NCBI GenBank assembly: GCA_942486035.1
Contig: CALNXK010000023.1
Location: 3,159,501 to 3,223,500, forward strand
DNA from: Porites lobata
Lineage: Eukaryota > Cnidaria > Anthozoa > Scleractinia > Poritidae
DNA length: 64,000 bases
Direction: 5' to 3'
The position numbers were made by a program, and so were the translations under genes. A model generated the notes under the pieces. The model saw only the letters and a program-made list of their open reading frames with translations. It was not told the origin of the DNA and made no database searches. Shown here one piece after another: positions 11,001-23,400 of the stretch. The first letter of the stretch is position 1. Every line of letters begins with the position of its first letter.

Positions 11001-12372
11001 AACCCATACATACCGTCTGGAATTTGAAATCTTGGAACTTTTTTTAATGCTTACAGTTAAATCAACGGTCATATTGGTATATTCAGACATTTCTGTGGCA
11101 ATTGAACACTTCTTATATTAAGCTCGTCCTTTTTTCGTTCATTTGTCCAACATAGGCGCTAGTCACGTGATCGGAAACAGGGTATTTGAGTTGTTAGTCT
11201 TACATTTGGCCACAATTGTTCTGTGGGGATTGGAGAGACCCATCCTCACCTTATCCCCCCTTCCTTCCCCCCCCTCCGGACAAGGCACTGAGCTGAGCAC
11301 TACTGGAGAACTGGGAGGACAGAATTACACATAACCGTGTAGCTGAAATCTGCGTGCTGTCTCCGATCGTCTCCGAAGTATAATGTCATTTATACACATA
11401 CCAACACATCACAATGATGTTATTTCTCTAAGTGGTACGCTCCAATGCCCTTTCCAAAGTACGTTTTAATTAACAGTGTGAAAAACTTGTTCGGGTGCTG
11501 AAAATGTCATCTTGCTGTGCTATTTCATGTGTGGATTGTACCCGTGATGATTTTAAAATAGTTTTAAATAGTAACTTAAGATTCTTTAGACAACTGACCC
11601 TGCTTGATGAAAGATTTCCGGACCATTTTCTGTGAAGTCATAAAACAACTCTTCGTCAGGAGCTGACTGCTCTTCGTGACTTTAAAACTACGAAATGACG
11701 CCATCGATCATGACGTACAGGGTACTGTGCATGAATTCCTCAACCACATGATATCCAAAACACAAACATGATCCAAAAGCCTGTTGTTTTGAGACTGTCG
11801 CTGTTATAATGTTGAATTATGTGGAGTTATTGTCGCAGTTAATAAGCCGAATAGGACATTCGAATAGTCGATAATGCTACGTATATATCATGTTGCTTTA
11901 GGCGCGGATTACTCTGGTCTTAAGTTTCGTTTTGAGATTATCTTAGTGTTTCTAGTTGATTAGAATTAAACTGTACAGTTGCCAGTGGATAGCGTCAACA
12001 AGCCGTAGTTAGCTACTCTTCATTTCTTTCTTACCTAATACGAACGTCGTTGAAATTGGATGAATGACCGGTCAAGTTGTACTTGTTCCTTAACAACATC
12101 AGTGGGTTATCTTTTTCATTTGCAAACTGTATCCAGTTGGCTCCTAATTCCACCTTCATACCAGCAAACGATGCCTGTTTTATTCGTCCACCGATATAAT
12201 CTTGTCCCTCCAGAACAATAAAGTCATCAATTCCATGATCGTGAAGAGTCTTTGCAGCAGTGATTCCTGCTGCACCAGCGCCCAGAATTAATACCTTTGT
12301 TCGTTCTGCAGGTGCTGAGGTAACCGCAGAAAATGTTAGAAAAAGAAACAAAAGCGACACTTTCTTTGCCAT
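8013..12372 (-). CDS. Secreted FAD-dependent polyamine oxidase, three exons
   Basis: Exons in transcript order: 12372-12035, 10838-10030 and 8383-8013, joining in frame to 505 residues plus stop. The family oxidises amino groups of spermine or spermidine using FAD and releases hydrogen peroxide. Residues 1-22 form a signal peptide with a Leu/Phe-rich core. The dinucleotide-binding GAGAAG motif is at 31-36, with Glu55 ending the second strand and GGRI at 61-64. Exon 2 carries the substrate region and TKIFLKFP, matching the conserved active-site lysine region of maize-type polyamine oxidase. Exon 3 carries the C-terminal FAD motif FFAGEGTHGEW...GAYLSG. The protein ends in a hydrophobic stretch (LPVVSLLFWFMFVIGCS) that suggests a GPI-anchor signal or membrane tail. 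The enzyme therefore probably acts outside the cell or at its surface. Substrate preference cannot be read from sequence. Confidence 0.9.
8490..8659. repeat. (CAGT)n tetranucleotide tract, left part
   Basis: Repeated GTCA/CAGT units with interruptions in intron 2 of the oxidase gene. The tract continues at 9516-9640 on the far side of an inserted MITE, so it was one tract split by the insertion. Confidence 0.8.
8666..9515. mobile_element. CAGGGGCACC-family MITE, 6-bp target duplication AGTTGT
   Basis: The left end is CAGGGGCACCTAACG and the right end is the inverted CGTTGGGTGCCCCTG. AGTTGT flanks both ends (8660-8665 and 9516-9521). A second inverted match inside (CACAATATCTGTTC region against GAACAGATAAATTC) gives long imperfect arms. 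Two more family members lie at 36378-36776 and 52867-53269. There is no coding frame. CAG-type ends would fit hAT-like elements, but a 6-bp duplication is shorter than the usual 8, so the superfamily is open. Confidence 0.85.
9516..9640. repeat. (CAGT)n tract, right part
   Basis: Continuation of the tetranucleotide tract after the MITE, with GTCAGTCA-type units degrading toward 9640. Confidence 0.75.
9645..9693. repeat. (GAAT)n microsatellite
   Basis: About twelve near-perfect GAAT/AATG units in oxidase intron 2. Confidence 0.9.
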
Positions 12373-13526
12373 TGTGCAGCCTTAAAGCAGTCCGTGGGAA
12401 GGTAGAGGAGTATTTTGATAATTTGCATCTACGCGTGATAACAAAATTTTTTGATCAAACATTTGTGACCCCCGCCTGTCAGCCACAGCGTCGCGTCACG
12501 CTCTCACGCTTTATGAGTGAGCTGCAGGGCATATCCAGACTCGTACCCAGTCAAATTGTGGTTTACCACATATAGAAATAACTTACACATGTCATCCAAG
12601 GGTGAATAAAAAATTGAACGTTACCTTTTCATGGTGGGTAATTAAAGTAAGAGACAATTCCCAGGAAAAGAGAAACAGTATTTTATTGTACATATTGTCG
12701 GCCCATTATATATTTCAGTAGTTTCTATGTACATATATTTGAAAAAATGTTATTTGTTAAGACGAAAACACTTTTTAATGTCAATAGCAACCCAAGATCC
12801 ACAAGTAGTAACCGAGTTATTATTTATATACACTGTATATATCTACAGTTTTCTAATATGCCTGCAGGAGCCGATTGCTCCTATCCTTGCCCAAAAGCAA
12901 CATCAAGATTGCACCAAGAACATCGAAGAGCAACGGCCTATTTAACCGATCAAGTATCTAATTCCATCAAATACTTGGCTTAACTCATTAAAGCAAAAAG
13001 AAACCCTTATCCCTAAAGATTAAGCTTTGCATTTTGACAATCCTGTATGTTACAAAAAAAGGACAGATCCTATACGGAACGTCAGCTGATAAAACTCGGT
13101 CAATGCCATCTCTTAGCTTACAGGTTACAAAGGGACATTGATGCGTTTTTCATTACAGCTTAAATATTGTTGAAACTTTCTTAACATTTTATTATTTACA
13201 TGTTCATCACGAAATACAATCGGTGGAATTATTTATTTGACAAACTTGATTGTTCCAGAGAAGATATCCTCTCTTTTCTTTGTTACTCTGAACGTTTTTG
13301 GCTGATTTTTTTCCATGTTCGAAGGCTACATAGGAAGCTAAAATGGAACGATTTGGCCTTGCTCACTCTTCGTAGATAATATAAGCGGCCAAAAACAGCC
13401 AATCAGGAACATTAATACGCAATCTAAGAGTGCTAAAGATGGGACAAATTCAAGGTTCCAAGGCCTCCTCTCTTTATCCTCTTTTACGATCTATATGTGC
13501 CGTGACTCAAGTCTTTTTTCCCCCAT
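12373..13526. other. Intergenic, no gene seen
   Basis: Lies between the start of the oxidase gene and the stop of the GH63 gene, both on the minus strand. It should contain the oxidase promoter and the GH63 3' UTR. Several reverse-strand AATAAA-like motifs occur (near 12679, 13185 and 13228). The overlapping open frames at 12727-12983 have no recognisable content. Confidence 0.45.
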
Positions 13527-16500
13527 TTAACAGTCAGGGCGTTTTATCGCGTTTTGGATGACGTCTCTGGTCCTCGTGGCAGCGATTTTATCGAGTAGTG
13601 GAGCGACAAGAGCTGTCCAACCAGTTTGGTGACTGAAATAAAAGAAAGCGGATGCGTCGATTAGCTTGTTGATAAATAAGTCAAGTTGATCAATCAAGAG
13701 AGGAAAGACAGATTTCTTAGGTTTGAAGGGTCGAAAAAAAGAAGATCGATTCGATGAGCGAAGTCATGCTGTAGGCCCTTTGCAGCTGGTCATTTTTGTG
13801 GTACAAAAGCACCATGTTGGAGAGCAAGAGAAGCACGAAGACAAGACAAACAAAGGAAATTACCATTTCAAAGGTTGACAAGTGATTTAAACCTTTGATT
13901 TGTCTTATCCCATTGTATCCCTTGCCCTTCAGCGAGGCGGTTTTGTACCAAGTGAATAACTAGATGCAAAAGGGTTTCTTAATATTCCAATTAAAGAAAT
14001 TAATTGGCGAGGGAGAAGACCTGGGAAGGAGGTTGCTTTAACTCACGGATCACACGAACACGTCTGTGAATGCGGACACTTTCATCAAGGTGATTTGATC
14101 GACCTCGCTAATGATCATTGCTAAGTAGTCTTTCGTTATAAAGGTTGGCAGCATAAATTATCAAATGATACATGAAGCTCACTGTTTTATTTTCTCACCT
14201 CGCCCCACATCCTCTTCCGCTCTCCGGATCAAAGTATTCGTAGAACAACACCAGTCGGTTCCAGTCCTCGTCCGTTGCGTATCGGTCCTCATTTCCATGA
14301 CAGGGCCTGTAACCAAGTTTATCTGGAAGAAATACTGATACCAAACGGCGGGAAAGTTCCATGGAGACGTCTCTTAGACGCATTAGATTTTCAGAGCCTG
14401 TTGGACATTCAACTTTAAAGCTGTTTCCGTAAAAGTAATCGTGCCGTTTAAGTGCTTCAACGATCAGATAGTTAACTGAAAATAAACGGAAGAAAAGTCT
14501 CAGTTCTTTTCTGATACAGATATCTAAACTTTGCGAATATGTCTTCAGGCTTTTTACGACCACTCAGATTGATTGCACCACAGGGACCCCACGCTCAGAA
14601 TAGGAATTGAAATTTAGATAAATTTCCATACAAAGTTGGCTGTTGTCAGCCTGGGTACCCTGTGATGAAACAAAACAAAGGAAACCAAAACAAAGTTTTT
14701 CAATACTTACTACAATGCCAGATCGGTCCTCGCCAGTTGCTGTTTCCTCCAAACATGTGCGTGTTCGATTCTCCGGGGACATAGTCCACTTTGTATGTTG
14801 TTCCATCTAAGTTCAGTTCGTAAGGATGTTTTTCATGGTAACGCGACACTGAACGGATTCCATAGGGCGACAGGAATTCATCTTCATCTAACATGTAGGA
14901 CAACATGCTACGAAGCTGCTCGCGGGAAGGAATTGCAAGGAGATAGGAGTCTTCATTTGGATTCTTGGAAGCAACCTGTTGAAATAAGAGACATTATTAT
15001 TCATTTAACATTTTTCTCTGTTTTCTGATTGGCTCAAAGCTATGAATCTTTTTCAATGAATAATCAATAAATTATTGGGGTCGGCTTTCGCATGATCTGG
15101 CTAATTATACAGATCTCGAAGGGTGTTGTTCATTGCACAATTCTTCAGATCACACTCCGCCTTCATTCAATAACTGCTTATCATTTCATCATTAGAAGAC
15201 AATGAAGTAGTCAGACGCGACAGACGGACAAAAAGTTTCCAGACTGATCCCCATACACTTCCTTAAGTAATTAGTTGAGAGAATTTGACAACAGAAAAGC
15301 ACTTCTCATAACCTGTTGTCTTATGAAATATTAACGTTGTTTTAAGAAAATTGATGTTAGTGATTCTTGGCGAGGGGTTATTATCAACGTCACTCGGTTT
15401 CAACAAAACTCAGTCATGTTTGTTTTAATTCTTCCATATTTTGGTTTTTCATCATTAGTTTTGTCTCAGAGAGTGTCACTCATATTTTTTGGTCTTCATG
15501 TGTCGTCTCATAAATGAATTTCATTTCGTGAGTGGATCGATAAATCGATAAATCTTCTATGCTTCGTTGGGTTTACTTTGTGGGTGCTCATCAACGAACC
15601 TGTCCTGCAAGATCTTTTCTGTTTTCCATGAACCATTTTAACTGTTTTCTAAACCCGGGCAATTTTTCGAGGTATTTTCCGTCCAGCACCAAGCAGGCCA
15701 TGAGGGGAATCAGGCCAACCACGCTACGCACGCGCAGAGGAAAGAAGTCCTCTCCTCTGTGGAAGTGATCGTAATAGAATCCGTCCTGTGGATCCCAAAG
15801 TCCAAACCCATCCGACATTTGATTAATGGCGTCCGCAATGCTGGTGAAATGTTCCAGGAACTTAATGGCCATGTCTTCGTAAGCAGAATCAGATAGAGCG
15901 AGCTCTAAAGAGATGTTGAGCATCACAACAGCATACATGGCCATCCATGCAGTTCCATCAGCCTATAACAAGAGGAAACCAAAGATGAAGATTCCAATCC
16001 CCTGCTATGTACTACGTTTGAATGTCAACATTGTCTTCAAGGCCGACTTTAGAAAATGGATAACCCTCTCTCCCCTACCCGCTAGATTCCAAGGGAATAG
16101 CCCAGGGATGCGGCTGGTTTGAATTCGATTTTCTTATGGATGGGTGGACAACAGTTACAAGCCTTGAAAAATATCCCAGTCGTTCCTAAACAAATCTCAA
16201 TCAATTCACATAGGATCCAATCCTGATTCGCAAGATCCAAAAACGAGTTTATATTAGGAAAACCTGAGCGTGTGTAGTCTTTTAGGTTTAGGGAATCTAT
16301 TTAGCTAAAACATGACTATTTTGAAAAATCATAGATTTTTATTCAAAACTACAGTAGTATTTAAAAATCTGTATTTTAACAATAAATGCTTGCAGATAGC
16401 AAAGAATGAAGCTTCCTTCCCCGGACTTTGCCTTAGAAATTTGGAGAGGCCAAGCTCTGGGAACGGGGCTTGTTGTTGAGAAAATCACAATCTTTACCTG

Positions 16501-16946
16501 ACAAAGGCGATCTCCAGGGGGAAGAGGTTTTGATCTGTCAAATAAACCTACAATCAAACAAAACATCCGTTAGCTGAACCACGTGGTTTGCACCAGATGT
16601 ACCCTAGACACTCAACGGTATTGATCTGATTTAACATGCCGTGCTTACCAATGTTGTCCAGTCCGAGGAAGCCTCCGCCAAAAATGTTCTTTCCTTCAGG
16701 GTCTTTCCTATTGACCCACCTGCAAATGACAAAATCGTAGGGTGAATATTTGATGTTTGGGGAAAGACTGCTGAGAATGCCAGTTGTTTTGCGTTAATAG
16801 GCTAAAGGTCGTAAATAATAATGTAGGAGGCCAAAACTTTAATCTTAGAAAACACTTAAAGAAAGAGGAAAAGAGAAGCACTACAAAAATAAAAAGCATT
16901 GCCGAGACCCGGGATTATTCAGAGCTCATGCGAGCCCTCCGGATTT

Positions 16947-16997
<51 letters not shown>

Positions 16998-17850
16998 TCG
17001 GCAACACGCATTCAACGTCAAACTATCATTTGTTCAGATCATTTCATATGTTTTTTCTAAAAACCAAAAAAATCCTCTAGTTATTTGATTCTTCTTACCA
17101 AGTAAAGTTCAAAAGGAGTTTCTGAAAGCACTTTGCCAGAAAGACAGTATCTTTCTTCCCAGTCCTCCCGGTCAGCTCATAGACTCGGTAGCAGGCCAGC
17201 GCGTGTACGGGTGGATTGACGTCACTAAGTGCAAACTCATAAGCGGGAATCTGTCCGTTTGGCGCCATGTAAGTCTCGCGGAGGAAAAGCAGCAACTGAT
17301 CTTTGGCAAACTCAGGATCCACTTTGCAGAAGGGGAGCATGTGAAAGGCTAGGTCCCACGAGGCGTACTGTGCACAAAATGAAACATAGAAATATGTACT
17401 GTGGTCTCTAGGAAGGTCCTAAATTAACTGCACCGAGTGGTGTTTCCTTGTGTATGACCTTCGCTGATGATTCTGAACTTGTGTGGAGACAACTTGCAAG
17501 TATGAAGCTCAAGCAACCGAAAGAAAGGGAATTGGAAATCGGAAAAAAGAAAACGCAGTGCAGTGGAGTCTTAATTTTTGAAGTAAGAGAAACGGCTATA
17601 CTCAGGCCAGCATTCGAGAGAATTTTACTTATTTAAAAAGAAAATCCGTTAACAGTCAATTAAAAGCACAACCCAATAAAATACTTCAGTCTGCTTCTGT
17701 TATAAGAACTTCATTAGGATCGTTGACCACTGTTGGAAACACAGGATTTACTGGCCACTGTCAAAATAATCCATGACAGAGAGAAAAAAAAACAATCGAA
17801 GATTGCCGAGACCCGGGATTATTCAGAGCTCATGCGAACTCTCCGGATTT

Positions 17851-17901
<51 letters not shown>

Positions 17902-20427
17902 TCGGCATCTGATAGTCCCGATAGTCAAGCTCCTACATTTAAGGTTGATGTTCTGATATTCTTAGAGTCATCACTTTTTTACATTTGCCTCGAGCCCACC
18001 CCAGTTCCACGCAGGCTGACTTTCTTAAAGACCGTGATTTACCATTCTCATTTTGGTCTAACCGGGTTCTTGAATAAAGGCTAATCGATGTTTTACATGT
18101 GCTCAATTTTACTAAACGAAACAAAAATTGTTTCATATTAGGTTTAACCAAGAGCCCATAACCTGGTTTAACCGAGGATTAAGGTTTTATTAAAATTCTT
18201 TCAAACAATCGGGGCCAGATAATTCTTTACATACCCAAGGATATTCCCATTTATCTGGCATGGATATAATGTCCTTATTATGTAGATATTTCCACTCCGC
18301 GTTCCTCCCTTTCAAGCGATCATTCGGTGGGCAAGGCATGCTGGGATCACCCTTTAGCCACTCTTCAATGACGTAATAATAAAACTGTTTACTCCACAGT
18401 AATCCCGCGTAAGCCTGGCGCGATACTACTACTTCTTCATCTGAAAGAGACTCTGTCAAAAAATAGAATGACATTACATAAGTTATCATCCAGACAATGC
18501 GGGAGCTACTAAGCAAAAAATGGAGACGTATAATCAAGTTCACAAAACGACAGCTCGGAACTACACTAACTAACTTAGAAGATCACGTTCGAAAGAGATT
18601 GGAAACTGTAACGCCTTGGTACACTCAGCTGTAGCCTGTGTAGCGGGCGGGATCGTCACGTCCACGCGCATTGAGGCTGAGAGGAGTTGCGAAGCCGCGA
18701 GGAGAATGGTGAAGAGACACTATTCTCGCGGCATTACCCTCACGAGCGAGAACGAATTTCGTCAGCTTTTCGCGGGCTAACGTAACTAGCGGGGTATCTA
18801 ACTGGTTTTGTTGACTGCTACTATTGCTAGTTCCCTAAGGAGACACTTGTTCTATCAACACACAAGAAATTTCCTCTGATATCAGTGAGCCAATTTGTTT
18901 CCTCTTTTCTTGAGAAATACAGCCAACAAGAACAACAACAACTCTCTTACCTGGTATAACAGTCTTGTAAAAATCATCTGCTTGATGCCTCGCTCGTGTG
19001 ACTAATACATCAAACTCATCAAAAGGCTTTTTACTGTGTGGAAGAGGTGCTGCGTTGGGCAGGGCCGAGAGACGACAACGGATGACGTGCTGTCCTCCAG
19101 GAGGGACCGTGAGAACATAATGCGCTGCCACTTTAGTGCCAAACTTTAGTGCATTAACAGTTTTTGTATCATTATTAATGACGTAACGATGAAATGCATC
19201 TTTTGTGAAGGATGACGTGTTTGCAGTATTGTAGAGCTTCTGTTAACAAATAGAAGAGTATAGTTAGTCCGATTCTGAGAGAACAGTTTACTCTGTCAAG
19301 GCGGCAGGAATGTAAATTGCGACTGAAGCTGCTTAAAAATTACAAAACATTGAAGTTGAGGGACTGCAATTATAGAAGGACTGTTGAAGTACATTTTTAT
19401 TCAAGAAAGAAGCAATCGAAGTTAGGGACTCCAGATCTTGTGTTTTTAAGGTCCTGTCTTTCTACGCGTAATCTAATAGGCCACTTCCGAGTTCCAAAAA
19501 CCCTCACTTTCAAAATGAGGCTAGGTGCACAACCTTTCTTGTGAAAATGAGTTTTATTTGCATGAGAATGAAAAATGATTTCCATATCAAAGACTGAGCA
19601 CCTACTCTCGTTTAGAAACAGAGGCCCTGGGGAACTCGGAAATGGCCTATTGTCAAATTTCCCTTCAACCTGATCAGCAAAACAACAATGGAATTTTTAA
19701 CAGACCAGTCATGGTGGGTGCTCAAATCCTGGAACCCAGGTAGGAGCCCAGAACAAGGATTTCAGTGCTGTTTCTTAGCTTCTTAGTCCCTCTGTTGCGC
19801 ATGCTACTTTATTGAAGTCTTTTAAGTCTACTTTACCCTTAAATTGGTTTCATTTTCGGTGAAAACCAACTCTGGCGTTAATCCATCCTGGTCGTTATCA
19901 ACCATAAAAATGTATCTTCCCAAGCTTTCATGTTGACATTCCACTTCCCCGGGCTTGTTAGTCTTCATCAGTCTCGGTTTTCTTTTGCATTCGTCTGTTA
20001 CGTCACATCCCTCGTGATCACAGCCCCAGCTCCAGGTGTTTCTGAACCATAGCGTTGGTAAGACGTGCACCCGCGCTTCTTCAGGACCGCGGTTTGCTAT
20101 AGTAATTTTGATAAGGACATCGCTAGGTGTGCTCTTGCAGTACTCCGTGAAAATGTCCCAGTAGCGTCCCTCGTCAAACACTCCTACAGTATTAGAAAAC
20201 AATCATGTGGTTACAGTATGTATCCCTGATTGTTAGGGTTTCAGATTGGCTGGCTCTTCGTGTTTTTAACTGTACCTCTAAACTTTCCCATTAATGAATT
20301 AATTAAAAGAGTTTTTGAAATAACAATTTGTGAAGACACGACTACATACATACCTTGAACAAAAATAATAAAAAAAATTAATAATTAGTTTTAATTTTGT
20401 ATCTGACTATTAAAAACCAGTTGCCGA

Positions 20428-20478
<51 letters not shown>

Positions 20479-23400
20479 AAATCCGGAGAGCTGGCATGAG
20501 CTCCGAATCATCCCGGGTCTCGGCAATGTTCCTTTTTTATAACATGGTTTTTTCATAATTACCGACGTTAAACACGAAAAAAATTCTATTGATTGAAACT
20601 TCTGCTATCTTCTATTTTCATTACATTAATCATAAAAAAGGCATCAAGTTCTTGCTAAAGATCGTCAAGGTGTACGACGCAGGCCCTTATGTTAAAAGGT
20701 AATTCACTGCATTGACAGCAAACACAAATTCTTAGCTCTAAGGAAAAATACCGTTACTTACCAGTGTCGGCCAGCTCAAACTCTCTGTCCTGTATGGTTC
20801 TGTTTTTATTTTCATTCACCAGTCGATTATAAGGATATTCATTCTGAGGGTACTTGTACAGGGCCTTCATGTAAGAATGTGTTGGAGTGGAATCAAGATA
20901 GTAATAGCATTCCTTCACATCTTCACCATGATTTCCTGACGAATACAATTGATATTGATATCACTACAAAGAGAATTTAGACTATAAATCAGTCATTTTA
21001 CCCGAGGATAGTTGAACACGCAAAATACGCGAGCGTGCGTGCGTGAAAATCATCACGCGCGAGAAGAAGTGAGACACGGAGGAACTCAAATGAAAAAAAA
21101 AAACTCTCTCCCCCCCGCCGTCCGCGTGTTGCTTTCTCGTTGGTGGCGATTTTGACGCGCCGCACTGGCGTAGTTTCGCCCGCTCTACCAGCTCTGAGAA
21201 GAATAAGGGACTACTTGTAGTCTAAGATAACTTGTTTTTTACCCAAGACAAAACTGAGTAAACTGTTTACATTTTTTTAAAGACAAACTTAAAGCAAGGG
21301 GCACATATACTTCCTGGCCAGTACCTCAAGTATGTACGGGCTTCAAGACAGTGATTCTTACCTTCTGTACCAGTGAGTCCGAATAGTCTCTCTTTCAGAA
21401 TGGGATCTTTTTCATTCCACAAAGCCAAACCAAAACACAGCCGGCACTCCCGGTCCGTAATTCCTAGTAAACCATCCTCTCCCCATCGATAAGCACGTGA
21501 CCGGGCGTGGTCATGCGGGAAATACTCCCAGCTGAAGATTGATAATACCGTAGAAATATTCATTATTTATCCTTATTTATTCATTAAATATTGTAACAAG
21601 ACTGCAAGAATGCTAGACCAGTTGATTTTTTCCCAAGAAGCGAAACGTTGATTCTCGCGCGCGAACTTCACAAAACAACCCAGACTTAATTTTCCCTTCA
21701 CCGCTCACTCATCACCAAAACAAAATTTTCGGTCCTTTTTGTACCCTGTGACATTAATTAGAACGAGTCAGGGAGGCTGGATTAGCTTCTCACTCTACTG
21801 GCTCGCCCACTAATCAACTTACGAGTTAATTTAAATACTGAGTGTTAACTACTCGCAAGTAAGGCAGGTATAACCTGTTAATCTTGCTGGATGAAATTCT
21901 TGACCTTGTAATAGAAAGGTTAAAAAACGCAGAGGCCATGCTTGTAATAAAGTCGTTTTGACTCTTATGGTGGGTGTGTGCGGCAAGTTTTATACACTCT
22001 TGCCCTATTACAGACCAAAATATGAGAATTTCCTACCCCGAATCTGACCTAAATTGCTCTTGATAGAAAAAACAAAAAAAAAACAAAAAAAAAACTTGAC
22101 ATACCTAATTCGTGACACTGGTTACTAATAACACAAATCCTTACTCTTGCTATTTAAGATTCCAACGGTCAACATCTTTATATCAAAACTCCTTGCAAAA
22201 ATAATGTAGCCTTAATTTGTCGCCACATATATATACTCATGTACCCATTAAATTTATCTGCCCTCCCTCGGATCAAAGACCGGCCCTAAATGGATATCAA
22301 CTTTGTCGGTCAGATGAAAAATAGTTTTTATTCTACCTAGGCAATGTCTAATACTCCCGCTGCTTTTGGTGGACTGCACAGAAGAAAAACTGTCTTTTTC
22401 TGTTTTTAACTGTTTTTTTTTTCTTATAGTGGAGAAAATTAAACTATTTTTTCTAAAAATTGTTTAACTGTTGTCAAAGAAAAAGGAAGAATATTTAAGT
22501 AGCATCCTCGTAAAATCACAGTCTTGTCACTGTGACAACACGTGTTTTTGAATACAAGATCTCGAATCAAAGTCGCTTGCTGTCCTTGAAGATTTGTCGA
22601 ATCACTTCCTGACTTAACATCTCGGCAGGAAGCGAGCGTGAGTGACTGAAGATGAGATTAATGTGGCTTACCAGGTGGCTTACTGTACTAGATCGAACAA
22701 CATCGCCGTGTGTACTTTAAAATCGACCGGAAAAAAGGTCGATTAGATTGAATTTTTATGTGTTTGAAATAGATAGTGCAGGACATTCTCATAGTGATAA
22801 AGATACGAGTCTGACGATCATATACATTGTGAGTAAAGACGAGACTGTGGACCCAAAGAAAAAATAACATTATAGATCCGAGTTTTTACCTCTTCTAGAA
22901 GGAAACTGAAGCGCAAAGTACGCGAAAATCACTGATGTTGCTAAATGTACGATCAAGTCATTACCCAAGAATCGTGGAATTTTGGAGGCAATTTCTTTAT
23001 ATAGGTGAATTCTCGGGTATCGACGCTGGTATGTCTTAAAATGCAGTTAGCTTGAAAATGAAAAAACAGAATACTGTCAACCCAAGGAAAAAAATTTTCC
23101 GCGTTAGAAAATGTCGGTAGAATTAATCCTGGATTAACGTCAATCCCGTCACTTTCCGGTTCAAGCGAAAAAACCCACATCTGAGCTATTTCCTTTCAAA
23201 TACCAAAATTAAAACATGAGTAGTTTTGGTTTCCTATGAAAACGTAAGGAAAAACTAAAGCTACAATTCAACGACCGGAAATCCGTAAATATAAACAGGC
23301 TAAAAGTTTTTTTCGATTGGTTTATTCCCTGGGTTAATTAATCGTTCTAGATAATCAGGGGACTCTAGTTTTTCTCGACGAGGATTTTTTCAAGTAATGC

